A stretch of 64,000 bases of DNA from Sepiola atlantica (Eukaryota > Mollusca > Cephalopoda > Sepiida > Sepiolidae): NCBI GenBank assembly GCA_963556195.1, contig OY744525.1, positions 55,104,946-55,168,945 on the forward strand, written 5' to 3'. The position numbers and the translations under genes are program-made. This document shows, in pieces, positions 34,602 through 46,582 of this stretch (its first letter is position 1; every line of letters begins with the position of its first letter). Under the pieces are notes generated by a model that was not told the DNA's origin, searched no databases, and was given only the letters and a program-made list of their open reading frames with translations.

Positions 34602-34605
<4 letters not shown>
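34394..34605 (+). mobile_element. Foldback element enclosing a hammerhead ribozyme
   Basis: Module 34394-34455 (GATGTAAATCC, TATAAAAAGTGCTCAATA, GAGCT), then a 145-nt hairpin. The outer arms 34461-34491 and 34575-34605 are exact reverse complements over 31 bp (TAAGTATAAATTTTTATTTA...). The loop is a hammerhead fold on the minus strand. A (TA)n run follows directly. Non-coding; mobilising enzymes unknown. Confidence 0.8.
34492..34557 (-). ncRNA. Type I hammerhead ribozyme, all core bases present
   Basis: Minus strand, 5' to 3': stem I strand UUGGU (34557-34553), CUGAUGA (34552-34546), stem II GGUUG...CAACC (34545-34541 with 34523-34519), GAAA (34518-34515), stem III of about six pairs (A-U, C-G, A-U, U-A, G-U, U-A) with loop AUGCAC, U16.1, A17, then stem I strand ACCAA (34496-34492). 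Every invariant core position is present. The predicted cleavage lies between 34497 and 34496. The 31-bp arms outside extend stem I after a 17-nt one-sided bulge. Confidence 0.8.

Positions 34606-34671
<66 letters not shown>
34604..34671. repeat. (TA)n microsatellite
   Basis: Pure TA run after the foldback element. Confidence 0.95.
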
Positions 34672-34675
<4 letters not shown>

Positions 34676-34777
34676 ATAAAGGTATACTCAAAAAAGAATA
34701 AAAGGGAAATACCAGTAGAGTGCTCAATTAAATTAAATTAAGATCGTAATATTTTTATTTTTAAATACAGATTTTAA

Positions 34778-34850
34778 TCAGACATGGACCAGTGGTTTCT
34801 GACAAGAAACGGGTTTAATTCCCGATTCCGTCTTCTTCAGCATAGTCTGA
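34778..34850 (-). ncRNA. Second hammerhead-like structure
   Basis: Minus strand: stem I UCAGACUAUG pairs with CAUGUCUGA (9 bp, one bulged U). Then CUGAAGA, an imperfect stem II closed by GAC/GUC with a GGG/CCC helix inside, GAAA, stem III ACC-ACU-GGU and the cleavage triplet end UC. The first stem II position is an A/A mismatch instead of G-C, so activity is doubtful, but the three-way junction is clearly related. Confidence 0.5.
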
Positions 34851-34945
34851 AATAGTAAATGATGGAATTTCTTCAAAAAACACTTATAACCGTTATGAAA
34901 CGCTATGCACACAGAATTTGAAATGGAGGGCCGGCGAAATTCAAA

Positions 34946-34949
<4 letters not shown>

Positions 34950-34997
<48 letters not shown>
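34950..34997. repeat. (TA)n microsatellite
   Basis: TA run downstream of the second hammerhead-like element. Confidence 0.95.
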
Positions 34998-35000
<3 letters not shown>

Positions 35001-36243
35001 TATGCCTTCTGAGTCAGTAGCTTTGCTTACACTTACAGCGACCCTTAATCCACTTAATAAATGATGACAACCCTACCAATCATACCTAAGTACCCTTTTG
35101 TATTTCGCAAACACTTATACCCTTAACATCGAAAAACTATTACTGTTAAGTAATATGTAACAACGTTACAAATCATCTTCAAATTTCGTCCCCTCCGCCA
35201 TCTTAGTCGCCTCCTCCACCATTTTTGTCGTCTCGTCCGCCATCTTTGGCGTCTTCTTTCGCCCCTCTGCAATCTTCGAAGGTCAGTCCCCATTGCGTTG
35301 TCGCTTCTGGTCAGATGACAACGCGATAAAAGATAAGATGGGTTTTTTTTTCCGAAGAATGAAGTGACCGGAATTAACACTCTTTCGTTTTCTCATTTTT
35401 CCATCTTCCCCAACGGGAGAAAAGGGGGGCGGGCGTGTATTTGGGGGAAATTAGGTACGCTAAAGTCGAAATGTGAGAGGCGCGAGAAATCGGTTCTATT
35501 TTTTTTTTATTATTATTTAAACAGAAACCAGGAACGATGTTCAATTTATGTGTTTTGCCGGCAAAAAAAAACAACAACAAAAAAACGAGGTGATAGACAG
35601 TTTAATGTTTTGACCCCCACGACAGAATCTTTTAGAAACGCGGGTCGTTGAGTCAAAGGTTAAGTTTTCTCCTCTTTCGCATTTAGCAATCGGATCTTTG
35701 AACAGATAATCTTGAACAGAAAAAAAGACAAGTAAATCGCTACGACTGTAACGTGAACGCTTTTTCACAAACAATTTGCTGCGATGTGATGCTACCATTT
35801 ACAGTTTTCAATGCGTCCGTGTATCTTTTCTCTGTCAGTCTGTCAAGTTTACGTTTTAAGTAGCATTTTCATCGCTCTAGCAAGCTTTTTTCAATAAATT
35901 TTAATAGTTTAAAACACTCTTCTCATGAACACCGGGAAAAGAATTTAATAAGATACATTTTCGATATTCACTGGCAGTAAAAGATTTCTCAAGTCGAGAT
36001 CTAATTTTGACATTTTTTTATTTAAAAAAATGTTCTTATAATTATTTAAGTGCCCAATATTTTTTTCTCCGATTAACTACCCTAAAAAGCCTGTTATCAT
36101 AAAAATCCGTTAAAAATAGTAAGTTAGAGCAATTACATCCTTGATTAAAACACTAAGGAAAATAACTTTCAATTTCACTAGTGTCGATTTAGACACTAGT
36201 TATGAATATCTGTCTAAATGGGACTGGGATTCGCTCAGAATTA
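34998..36243. other. No gene supported
   Basis: A minus-strand frame (35380-35123) is Arg/Trp-rich because of CGCCTC and CCGCCATCTT repeats at 35195-35260; it resembles no family. Otherwise AT-rich. Confidence 0.4.
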
Positions 36244-36650
36244 AAAAAAACTTATATATAAAGTAAAGTCGTTTTTCCCTATTTTTTACTTTGTTAACAA
36301 AAGGTACACACGTAAAACTGTTCAATAAATCAGTTTTGGTAAATGTTGGTCCGTGTTGTTGAACACCAAACATTTTTAATTAATTTCATGGCATTCTATA
36401 TTTAATCCTGATCAATATATTTTTGTTAGTCATAAATAAAGGAAGAGCAAGGGGTTTACTCTCTTATTCAGATTTACTCTTACTCTACTCATGGACAACG
36501 GAAAAACTAATTAAATTTTTTTTTCAAGATTCACGGGTGAAAAAGAGGAAAAGGAAATCTTGACTTGTCCTTTTCGCTTTCTTTTTTTTATTTTCTATCG
36601 TTGCATTTTGGTGAGTTAAGAAAGAGAAAGTAAAGAGAGAGAGATAGAGA

Positions 36651-36655
<5 letters not shown>

Positions 36656-36707
<52 letters not shown>

Positions 36708-36772
36708 AAGGAAGAAAGAATGTCGACTGATCGGGTTTAAACTGACATGCTACTGTGTGTGTAAGAGAGAAG

Positions 36773-36820
<48 letters not shown>
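36656..36820. repeat. (GA)n microsatellites
   Basis: Two GA runs (36656-36703, 36777-36820) separated by unique sequence. Confidence 0.95.
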
Positions 36821-36823
<3 letters not shown>

Positions 36824-36825
36824 TG

Positions 36826-36890
36826 GCGGAATTAGTTAGCACAAGAGACTGACAGAGGTTATGAGTTCGAATCTCACCTGGGCATAAATA
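36826..36890 (+). repeat. tRNA-derived SINE head
   Basis: GTGGCGGAATTAGTTAGC fits an A box of the Leu/Ser type and GAGTTCGAATCTCACC is a canonical B box about 40 nt later. No acceptor stem closes, so it is SINE-like, not a tRNA gene. Confidence 0.6.
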
Positions 36891-37017
36891 TTTTTATCTT
36901 GATTTTGTCCTTAAAATGAACTTGTTTCATATTTTTTTCATTATTGTTTTTTTTGTTGCGATCTACATATTTTACAGAACTTATGACCGCGGGCGACGCC
37001 GGGCAGCCTTGCTAGTG

Positions 37018-39924
37018 TAAAATAAAACTTTCTTTAAATTTCAAATATCACTTTCATCACTCTTTCACGCTTAAGTTTGAAATTGCATTTAATGGTCAAA
37101 CACACAGGATGAATGTGCATTCTATCTTCAGAACACACATTCTTGTGTATATGTTTTCGACTATTAACCTCGCCCTGGTTGGTTTTATTACTCTCCAGCC
37201 TCCCTCAGTTGCCCTTTCACTCTGTCAATAACATTCCGCGATCTGGTTTTTAAAATGTCTCTTCCATTTCTGTCGAGGAGGAATAGCCGTACGAAATATC
37301 ACAGTTCCATTTTTTATGCGAGAAACTTAAAATTAAATCTTTTTTCTTTGATGTTAATAAAATAATGATTATTGGGTATTCTTTTCTGCCCTCCCCCCAT
37401 GACGCATGCGTTTTAATTAAATTTTCATATAGAAAATAGTTCCTTTTGATGTCTGAGTGATGTGCTGCATTAATAATTGAGTTATTTTGATGACTGGTCA
37501 TATTATATAAGAATGGCAGCGTCAGTGATAGTTAATAGTTAATTAAGAAAATTGTCAGGGTTGACCAGTCCTCCTCATGCCACACTTCTTTAGTCTTTAT
37601 TTGTATATTTTTTGTAAGAAGAGGAACGACTTCTTCAGTCTTTATTATATGATTTTTGTAAAATAAAAAAGGAATTAATTTGTTTCCAGTTCGTTGTGCC
37701 AACGAACTTTACCCTTTTTTGTGATCTTTCAGGTCATAAGTTTTTTATCTTGGTTACCCAGGTTAACGTAGTTAACCTAGCTTTGAGAATTAAAAGCAGC
37801 CAGCCCCATTTTAATGTTAATAAAACTCTATTTTAACACAACCAAACCTCTTATTTTATCATTTGCCCTTGTCATGTTTTCTTTTAAGCTATGTTTGTAA
37901 CCCCTTTTGTTACCCGCAAAATCGGATTTTGTTAATGACCGCAAAATTACGACAATGGCTACGAGTGCTGGCCGTCGAAGAAGGAAGAAGAAAGAAGAAT
38001 ATCGGTTAGGGAGTCAAAGATGTTGCGTTGGAGTCATGGTTGAGTTCATCCAGATTATTCAACTATGCCCGAACTTATGTCGATCTCAGACAAAATGAGG
38101 GAAAATCATTTACACTGATAGAGACATGTAATTTAATCAAATGAAAATGAGATTTGAGATGTAGGCGCCTGCAAACAAGGCAAGATGATGGCTCATAAAA
38201 AGGTGGTTGGATAAGATCTCAAGACGGCCAGACGTTATCCTGACCAAGCTTTTGACCGTGTATGGAGAAGGAAGAAATCAAGTGAGGACCCCGTTTCGTT
38301 GGATAAAACCAAGAAATTGTCAAGCTGTAAACGTGTATGGCTCTGTATTTCATGAAGTGTCTATTTACTATTGTCATGCCTGCGTATTCTCATCGTATCT
38401 CCTGGAAACGAAATTAGTGAACCGTGTCATTCCACAACCTAGACACCGAACACTGAGAACGCGTCTGTCCCGGCTGAGACCCCAACCACTCTTTCAACTC
38501 TGGCGTCACTTCCTACGACTAGACCGTTTACAGTGGTAGGGAAATCGAATAGTAGTTCGCCTTCCCCCAGAATTGTAGTAGTAGTCGTGGCGAATATTTT
38601 TTTATCGAATGAAAAAGGGCCCTTACAATCGATAGGGGAGGCAAGGACGGTCGACAAACACCATTACTTAACACATAACATGGCGACGCTACGGCGGTTG
38701 GTATAAAAAGTTCACATTTAATGGAAGGGAGCTTATCTATTTACTTCCCGTCCGATATTAATTTTGCATGGTTAATATTGGAACGAGACTATCTTATATT
38801 TTCAGACAAACTCAAGTTGCAAATCATTGAAAATAATCTCGTACATTCTAGACAACGTGTCATAGCAGGTAAACAATCCTAAAAATGTCTAGAAGTGAAA
38901 ATATTAAAGAATCACAAAACAACTAAAAAGTCGCTTAAACAAAAAATTGGACAGTTGTCAAAAATATTAAAAGACACCAGAAAATAAATCATTAGGAAAT
39001 CAAATCAAATAGGCTCTAGCATTGCCTACCCCTTTTTTTCTACACGTTTACATATACACTTACCATGGGGCGTTTTGGGCCCGAATTATCTCCACTTTCG
39101 TGATTGTAGGGGGCAATACAATCCGTGATATAAAAATCGATGCACAGAAAATTCGCACTGTTTTCTTTCGGTCTGGTCGCTGATGAGCATACACTAACCA
39201 ACACATGTGCGTTCGACGCACATTTCACGGTATGGAAGACATTTCCCTCTACTTATACACACCCGTAAACTCATTTGCAGACTTTATTGTACACATTCTC
39301 ATGGACACAATCTCGAAACGAACCTTGGGTTGATAAAGAATGAATGTTTTTGCATACATTATTTTTTGCCTGTTCCTTCTTTGTTTCTTTTATAAATGCT
39401 TGTATTTGAACATGTAATAACGGAACCGACGCTGCTCAAGTGTCAGCCAAGGTCACAAGGTCACAAGGGCAAATAATTTCGGCGACTATTTCTGAAGCGT
39501 CTTAACCGTCGAGCAACTTTAGAAGAACGTTTTTCTTAAACTCCAGTTACGGCTCTATTCCTTTTTTGAAGTCACTCAGTAAGGAACAAACCTAGATGGA
39601 TGAATTTATCAAGCATTGTTCAACGACATGAGATTTTAACAGTGGAATATTTAAAGGGAATATTTTTTTATAAACAGGAGAAAAAGGAGTCAACAATTTT
39701 GGGGGTTTAAAAAATTCTTCTTTTGTTTCTTCAAGGAAAGCAAAAAAAAAAGTCGATTCTTTCTCTGAGGAACGGTTGATTAAGTTTCTTGTCGTTAATG
39801 TGGGCGTCGTAGAGATGTCGCGTCAAATTTACCCTCGCATGGCTAATTGGGCGGGGGAAATGGACGATATTCCCTCTCCACCCGAGTCCTAACAGAAAAA
39901 GGGGGAGGGGTAAGTTTATTGGGA
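37018..39924. other. No gene recognised over 2.9 kb
   Basis: Mixed AT-rich DNA. A diverged unit of the 12.5-kb minisatellite is visible near 37060-37095. Frames at 37907, 38207 and 38439 are open but have no family resemblance and no repeat support. Confidence 0.4.
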
Positions 39925-40044
39925 GAGAAAGGGAGAGAGAGAGAGAGAGAAAGAAAGAGAGAGAGAGAGAGAGCTTACGAGGCAAATACAAATGCACACG
40001 TACGATGCGTATTAAACACACACACACGCACACACACACCCCCC

Positions 40045-40109
<65 letters not shown>

Positions 40110-40121
40110 ATATATATATAT
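39925..40121. repeat. (GA)n, (CA)n and (TA)n microsatellites
   Basis: GA run 39928-39973, CA run 40017-40052, TA runs 40053-40121. Confidence 0.95.
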
Positions 40122-40544
40122 ACATTTGCTTGTGAGTTCACAAACGAGCGCGCACACACACATTATAAACTACCCGAGGAATATATATTGACCGGCTGAA
40201 AAGAGGATCACTCCACTATGATCCGGAAAAATTATATTGGCTGCCGAAGATCAAGGCTTGTTAACAAATGCTTTTAAGAAGATGAGTGGTCTGAGCAACA
40301 ACAACAAGTGCAGTTTCTGCCACACATAATTAGAGACCTGAAATCCAGTTCTAAGGTTCTGCTGGGGGGGGGGGAGTACTATACATTGCGACACAATGAG
40401 GTGTGTAAATATCCCCACTCGACTATCTGTAAAAAATGAATTTCTAGCGTAGCAGCAAGTTCTGGGAACATATACCAGATAGAATTGTTGGAAATAAGTC
40501 ATACAACATCCACCATGATTATGCAATCTCTACAGCTACAAAGC

Positions 40545-41090
40545 CACCATTCGCCCATGCATGGAGTATTGTTGTCACATCTGGGCTGGTGCATCATCTA
40601 CTAGTCTCTCCCTCATTGACAAGGTCCAAAAAAGAATCGCCAACCTAATAGGACCCTCACTGTCAACCAAGCTTCAGCCTCTGTCCCATCGCCGCGATGT
40701 GGCATCCTTGTGCTTGTTTTACAAATACTTTAATGAATTGGCTACTCTGGTGCCCCCTCGACGTAAATTCACTAGACTAACTCGACAATCAACTAAATCT
40801 CATTCATTCACTGTGGAGGTCCCCAGATGTCGGAGAGCCTTCTACTCAAATAGCTTCTTTCCTCGTACTGCTGGCCTCTGGAACTCTCTCCCTGCCCCCT
40901 GTTTCCCCGACAGAACAGTCATGCAGAAATTTAAAACTAATGTAAACAGACATCTCGCTGCGCAGATCCCAAGTTAGGTTGACCCCTCTTCCTTCTCCCC
41001 TTTTCTTTTCTCAGTAGCCCCTTACGTCTACAGTGGCGGCCTGCCTTGTTTGGGGTGAACTATGTTAAAAAAATTTTTTTTTTTTTAAAC
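40545..41090 (+). pseudogene. LINE family II C-terminus, best preserved copy
   Basis: One open frame of 138 codons (40561-40977): MEYCCHIWAGASS, LIDKVQKRIANLIGP, LSHRRDVASLCLFYKYF, then AFYSNSFFPRTAGLWNSLPA and VMQKFKTNVNRHL before TAG. This is the region C-terminal to the reverse transcriptase core in Jockey/CR1-like LINEs. The 3' untranslated part ends in GCCTTGTTTGGGGTGAA and a T/A-rich tail. Inserted in the R2-like element; no catalytic domain is included, so the copy is dead on arrival. Confidence 0.85.
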
Positions 41091-41235
41091 CTACATAAGT
41101 AGAACACGGAGCTGTTTAACCTGACATGGTTATATTGGAAAAGAGGAAGAAAGTAACTGCCATAGTTGAAATCAGTGTCCCTAGAGCTGAGACGGAGAAG
41201 ATAACTAAATATGAAGGTCTTATGTTTTTGGTATT

Positions 41236-41845
41236 TTTTTACAATAAAGGTCACCGCTTATCAAGGCCCAAAGGCCACTCGAGGATAAAGGATTAAAGAG
41301 TTTGACTGGTGGATGGTGAGACAACATCACGATCACCGGCATGATGGTTGTAGCAGAGCAGAAATTGATTATTTAGAAATTGATTATTTACGGAGACGGT
41401 TCAACAAGAACTTGTTTACATTGGACTTGAAGACGACCACGTTGTAGTCGGCTGGGAAGTAGGCTTACGGCACTGTGTTCTTCGGACGAGCAGTTCTAGG
41501 AAATAAACTCTGCTCATGAAGTTTCGTTTCGTCTCGGGCACGCAGAGGGAGAAAGGGAAATCATTGACAGTGGTAGTAGCTAGACGGGTTCTAGTTGTGA
41601 ATGTTTTACAGGGGGGGGGGGGCATATATTTGAGCTCAGTCGAGCACCCGCCATTAAAATAACTTTAGAGCAAAGAAAGACTCGAAGCATCTCTTCGATG
41701 AGAGAGTGACTGTAGGGAAGAGAAGAGAACACCCCCCCCCCAACTAGATTTCGAAGTCGGTTTTGGACTCTGTCAAGGCAGGGAATAGTGCTCTGAGCGG
41801 CACCTCCCCATATGTGGCAGCAGAAAATATGAAAATACACTTAAG
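41236..41845 (-). pseudogene. LINE family I C-terminus, minus strand, nested
   Basis: Minus-strand frames: CCHIWGGAAQSTIPCLDRVQ, NRLRNLVGG, then PFSLCVPETKRNFMSRVYF in other frames. The plus strand near 41240-41290 is the complement of the family-I 3' tail (ACTCGAGGATAAAGG). Inserted in reverse orientation into the R2-like element. C10 and G12 runs cause frame changes. Confidence 0.8.
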
Positions 41846-42060
41846 CAGATCTTCATCATTCCATTAATCATAAAAGCTACCGGGCTCATGAAAAAGAATT
41901 TCAAAAACTACCTGGCTAATATACCCGGTGAATCAAATAATTGCGCTTAAAGGGACGGTTAGAATCCTAAAAAGATCTTTCGGCTGGAGTCTCTGGTATA
42001 GCGGATGGATGTCTGGCATCCGGTTAGATGCCTCATCTCCAGCAAAAACAAAAAGATAGG

Positions 42061-42561
42061 AAAATTGAAAAAAACAAAACATAAGGACAACATTTCTTAT
42101 TACAATTTGCACTGCCACGTGCTGTCCTTAACAAAAGAGACTCTAATCCCATATTCATTTCATCAACACCGAATCGATAACATCAAAAACGAGATGAAGA
42201 AAAGGAAAAAAAAGGTATTTTAATATATCTTTATTTTGAAATTCTGATGATAGGGTATATCTTCGAAAATTAAATTGGAAAAAAAAGTTAATAAAACTAA
42301 AATGCATTGTATGGCGTTCTAATTGCTCATTATTATTTTTAATAATTAATATTACCATATTAACAATGCTTTCCAAAACAAGGACAACATTTATTATTAT
42401 ATATAACTATATATAGGTGAATTAATTGTTATATTAAAAGGTGAGATTTTTCAATATATGTGTCAGACCGCATTTAGATCGAAGTTTGTAGATATATGAC
42501 AAACTGTATATGCTGATCCACATTTACTATTTAACACCCCCACATACACACCCACACACAC
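42061..42561. other. No recognised feature
   Basis: AT-rich spacer without a supported gene. Confidence 0.4.

Positions 42562-42638
<77 letters not shown>
42562..42638. repeat. (TA)n microsatellite
   Basis: Pure TA run, preceded by a short CA run. Confidence 0.95.
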
Positions 42639-42639
<1 letters not shown>

Positions 42640-42718
42640 TAAAAAACGGTATGTTAAATTCCAGTGATCAAGCCTTTTCTCATTTTTTCTTAACGAAATT
42701 AAACCAATTCAGTGTAAC

Positions 42719-42800
42719 TTGACGACCGTTTCGCGCACAAACCAGCGGGAATAAATATGCAATTACCATGATCATCTATTTATGCAGCTCATCAGAAGAC
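42719..42800 (-). ncRNA. Hammerhead-like motif with long stem II
   Basis: Minus strand: CUU before CUGAUGA (42795-42789), a long insert containing an AUAAAUA/UAUUUAU helix, then GCGC and GAAAC (from 42732), then GGUCGUC and AAG. CUU/AAG could form a short stem I and ACG/CGU stem III. Stem II near the core is weak. Likely a decayed Penelope-type ribozyme. Confidence 0.35.
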
Positions 42801-44646
42801 CAAACAAAAAATTCACAAAACCGTTTACATAGATTTTACATAGAACCTAGTTCCTCAGAAGAAAAACGTATTTTATCATAGCTAGTCAGCCATCTTGAAT
42901 TTATAATTCAGAGTAAAAAAAATGCGTTGAACATTGCTAACAATGCAAGTCGAATTATCTAATATGTTATGGAGTGCATTAAGAACATTGTTTTTAAATA
43001 TCGAAAAGCTATTATAAGGATATCGCTAAGTTTAGATAAGTCATAGAATTATTTTAACCCCAGAGATACGAAATTTGAGTACCTATATCGGGCCTAAATC
43101 TATTTTTAAAGTTGCCCATGCTAAGGTCATACGGTATTAAAATCTTATTTACGTGTTATGTTCCATAATTTAATAATCAATGAAAAAACTAAAACTAAAA
43201 GTAAAAACTAATTTTCAGATTTAAAAAATAAACAAGATTAAAGACCAGTCTATTCTCAAATTCAAGGGCCGTAATTACGCTATTTAAGAGTTATCTCCCT
43301 TGTAATAATTCAGCATTGAGCTATAAGGCATATTTATTTGATGTTTTTAACCCAATTGAAAAAAAAATCTTACTTTATAAAGATATTACCAATGAGTATA
43401 TTTGAATAAATCTATAGAAGAATAAACAAGTAAGAGCCATAAGATTAATTAGTAGTGCCCGTAGTTTGTAAAAACCTATTTAAAGTTGATATAAGGGTAA
43501 TCACATAAGACTTAATCGGTTGTACAGATCGTATTAGACAATCTTGAGTCGATAACCGAACAAATAACACTTATTTCTGAACTTTTTACCTAATCCAGTT
43601 TCAATGTGGCTAAAAAATAACTCCAATTAATTGATTCATAATGATAGGTACCAGCTACTCTAAATAGTATGCACACCTAATTGTTTTAGTGATTGCTTAG
43701 TTTAGCTAAATAAATCACTTATTTAAAGATGCGATTGTTCTACTCCTATACCCATGCATTTACTAAAGAGGCTAATAACTAACCCCGAGAAAAACCCTGG
43801 TAAGTAACAGACTAACCTCCAACATATCCATCTACTCAAATTATTCATAAAAGACAACTATTGATTCCCGATTTACATATAAAAAATCCCATCCCAGCAA
43901 CTACCAATAATTATTATTACACAATTCTCTTGACAATAAAAAATAGTCCAAATCCATTTGTATTTTGCTGTTCATGGTCATGGCATGTGATTAATTACAT
44001 CAATTAAAATAATAAATTGTTTAATTACTTAACCAAAGCCAACTCACTCTGAATGAATACATTTACTATCTAAAAGGCTAATGTAAGTGTACCATGACTA
44101 TCTATGTATACATCTGTAATCAAGAATGGGACAGTCTATGACTCAATTATTATATACTTTTAACCCAAAATATTTACTAATTTAAATTACATACCGAACA
44201 ATTGATCTAATGTATACGTCGATCAGCTCAACTGTCTAAATGGCCTAATTCTATATGTACTTATTAGTCATACCTATAATGAGAGAGTTTATATCTAGAT
44301 TGATGCAAACAGTTTTGCAAGATTTGTTGTTTCTTATTAATTAAAATATCGTTGGATGTATTTTCCTTTTGTGTAATTAATCGTTCTCAATTCAACCTGT
44401 ATGGTGAATTTACTGAATTTTCTGCTTATAAAGTCCTTGTGTTGGCTTTTAGTACTGAAATCTGCTGTATCCTCAATATACTTCTATATGTGATGTCATA
44501 AAAGGCGCTTATGAAGTAACGTTTTGGAATCATGGAAAATAATGAACAATAAAATACTTTCAAGATGTATTGGAAACGATCGTACGTTGAATGGTAGTTG
44601 GTTTTGAATTCCTGGAACAATGTTCAAATTATATTGATCTCTGCTA

Positions 44647-44649
<3 letters not shown>
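42801..44649. other. 1.85 kb of AT-rich DNA without a feature
   Basis: No microsatellite, repeat copy or long frame is visible here, unlike most of the window. Confidence 0.45.

Positions 44650-44724
<75 letters not shown>
44650..44724. repeat. (TA)n microsatellite
   Basis: Pure TA run; a 15-bp GGACCAAACTGAT block is duplicated just after it. Confidence 0.95.
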
Positions 44725-44727
<3 letters not shown>

Positions 44728-44859
44728 GATGGACCAAACTGATGGACCAAACTGATACATCATTTAGAGGCTTACTTATAGACCGAAAGATGATTATTGC
44801 AAAGATAGGAGGTGTATATTGACCTTAGTATTGACAATACCAAGGCTATAGGTAGGGGA

Positions 44860-45480
44860 AACAGTCGGCATGAAGAGAGTTCCACAAACCTGCAGTTTTT
44901 GAAAAGAAGCTACTGGAATAGGAAGCTGCATTATGAGGTATCAAAACAGAGAATTGATGGAGATCACTAGACTAACGAGTCAAACGTGCCGGAATAAAGG
45001 AAGCACAGAATATATCAAACAATTTTTATAGTATTTTTAGGAAAGACTGAGACTAGCAACATCACGTATGTGAGAGAGAGAGAGAGAGAGAGTGCAGAGA
45101 ATCAGAAAGGGTGGGTCCAATCAAATTACAGGTACGTTTCTTAACCTTATCAAACCCCCTCAAATGGGACAGATATTCACCATCCCAAACATGACAATAG
45201 TATTCCATACATTCTCTGATAGTAGATTTGTAGAGGTAGAGAATAGTCTCAGCTATGAAAAAGTTTTGGAGCAAGAGACAGAACCGACTTTACGAGAAGC
45301 AGAAATGGATCTAATATATGAATTCCAAGAAACATCTGATGAGAAAGAAAGACCAAGAAGTTTCAGAGTCGATTTCTCCTCAAGAGCAGAACCATCTATG
45401 ATTGAAAGACACGAACCGAGTCTTAACAGTATTAAACGAAAGAAGCCATTTCGTACCCCAATCACAACTTAACCTAGGTC
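44860..45480 (-). pseudogene. Jockey/CR1-like LINE, third family, minus strand
   Basis: Minus-strand frames from 45465: STLKLLGLSFSSDVSWNSYI, then ETILYLYKSTIRECMEYYCH and KKRTCNLIGP. These are homologous in order to the other LINE C-termini but clearly distinct in sequence. A (GA)n run (45073-45093) interrupts the later part. 5' truncated and frameshifted. Confidence 0.75.
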
Positions 45481-45809
45481 AACTTCTTTGATTTTAAATA
45501 TGCCCACAATAAGTTATCACATGGTTCATATTAGATGTTGCGGGTCAACCAAGATCACCGCGCAAAGAAATCAAATGATCAGGGAACTTCCAGACGAACA
45601 TTGGGAATTTAAGAGAATTGGTCAAAGGAGGCATAGCCTTTTGTGTAAAATCCAGATCCGTTGTAGGTTTTAAAAATTTAACAATAGATATTAGACATCA
45701 ATTATTAAATATTCATCAAATTTCAGTTTCTTTAGGGTATAACACTACTCAATACGGCCTGGGTCTAACTTATAAAACAACAACTTTTCGGCAAAATTTA
45801 GCTATTCAT
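45481..45809. other. No recognised feature
   Basis: Short spacer between a LINE and a mariner remnant. Confidence 0.35.
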
Positions 45810-46161
45810 CAACATAGTCTCCTTCAAGTGTGATACACTGATTCCAACGCTTCTCTAACAATTTGATGCTTTTTGTTATAAAACGAGTTGCTTTTGGTCT
45901 CAAAATACGCCTCAGTTTCTATCATCAGCTCTTCCTTGGAGCCGACTCCCTTTCTTTAGCCACTCTTTTAAAGTCTGCAAACAACCTGTAGTTAGTAGGA
46001 GCCAGATCAGGGAACAGGGTGAGTGTGGGAGCAATTCTAAGTGCTATTCGTCTAGTTTTGCCCCCATTGAAATCGACTTGTGACACGATGCATGGTCTTG
46101 TTGAACGAATATTTTTTCTTCTTCTGTTGTGGCTGTTTTGGTAATTTTATTCCTTCAAACG

Positions 46162-46167
<6 letters not shown>

Positions 46168-46230
<63 letters not shown>
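46168..46230. repeat. (TA)n microsatellite inside the mariner remnant
   Basis: Pure TA run splitting the transposase frame. Confidence 0.95.
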
Positions 46231-46232
<2 letters not shown>

Positions 46233-46487
46233 TGTAAAATCACACATTGAAACGTTGATGAAATGGCAATAATAAGGAGAATATTTTAAAAAAATATTTT
46301 GCAACCTGAACAACGCAGATATTTGTTTTTTTTAAATAAATTATTTATTTACTTTAAAACCTTTTTTTTTAATATAAACTTGAGTACTTTCGGTAATAGA
46401 TACCCTTGTCAGAAGTATATGCATATTTCTTCTTTTTTTTCTTCTTTCTTCTCCCTGACTGAGACATTTCTATCGCAGTCAAGTTTA

Positions 46488-46488
46488 A

Positions 46489-46578
<90 letters not shown>
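46488..46578. repeat. (TA)n microsatellite inside the mariner remnant
   Basis: TA run with TACATA interruptions, directly after the block encoding EPSIANI on the minus strand. Confidence 0.95.

Positions 46579-46582
<4 letters not shown>

Larger units (their letters stand above)
36244..37017 (+). mobile_element. Helitron-like non-autonomous element (tentative)
   Basis: The start TATATATAAAGTAAAGTCG is like Helitron 5' ends. The end GGGCGACGCCGGGCAGCC then TTGCTAG|T has a GC-rich hairpin about 10 nt before a CTAG terminus, as in Helitrons. No Rep/helicase gene lies inside. The interior carries GA microsatellites and a tRNA-like segment, so the ends may belong to different insertions. Confidence 0.4.
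40240..42060 (+). pseudogene. R2-like LINE C-terminus, split by two insertions
   Basis: Three colinear pieces. 40240-40545 reads CSFCHT (a CCHC-type knuckle remnant) and FWEHIPDR-like residues. 41110-41230 reads PDMVILEKRKKVTAIVEISV, the PD-(D/E)XK region. 41848-42060 reads LMKKNFKNYLANIPGES and the 3' tail. The order equals that of the copy at 2100-2650. The two gaps are filled by other LINE fragments, so this is the oldest layer of a nest. Stops and shifts make it inactive. Confidence 0.65.

Noticed and set aside
35123..35380. Arg/Trp-rich frame as an RNA-binding protein
   Set aside because: Derived from short CGCC(A/T)TCTT-type repeats on the plus strand; no family resemblance.
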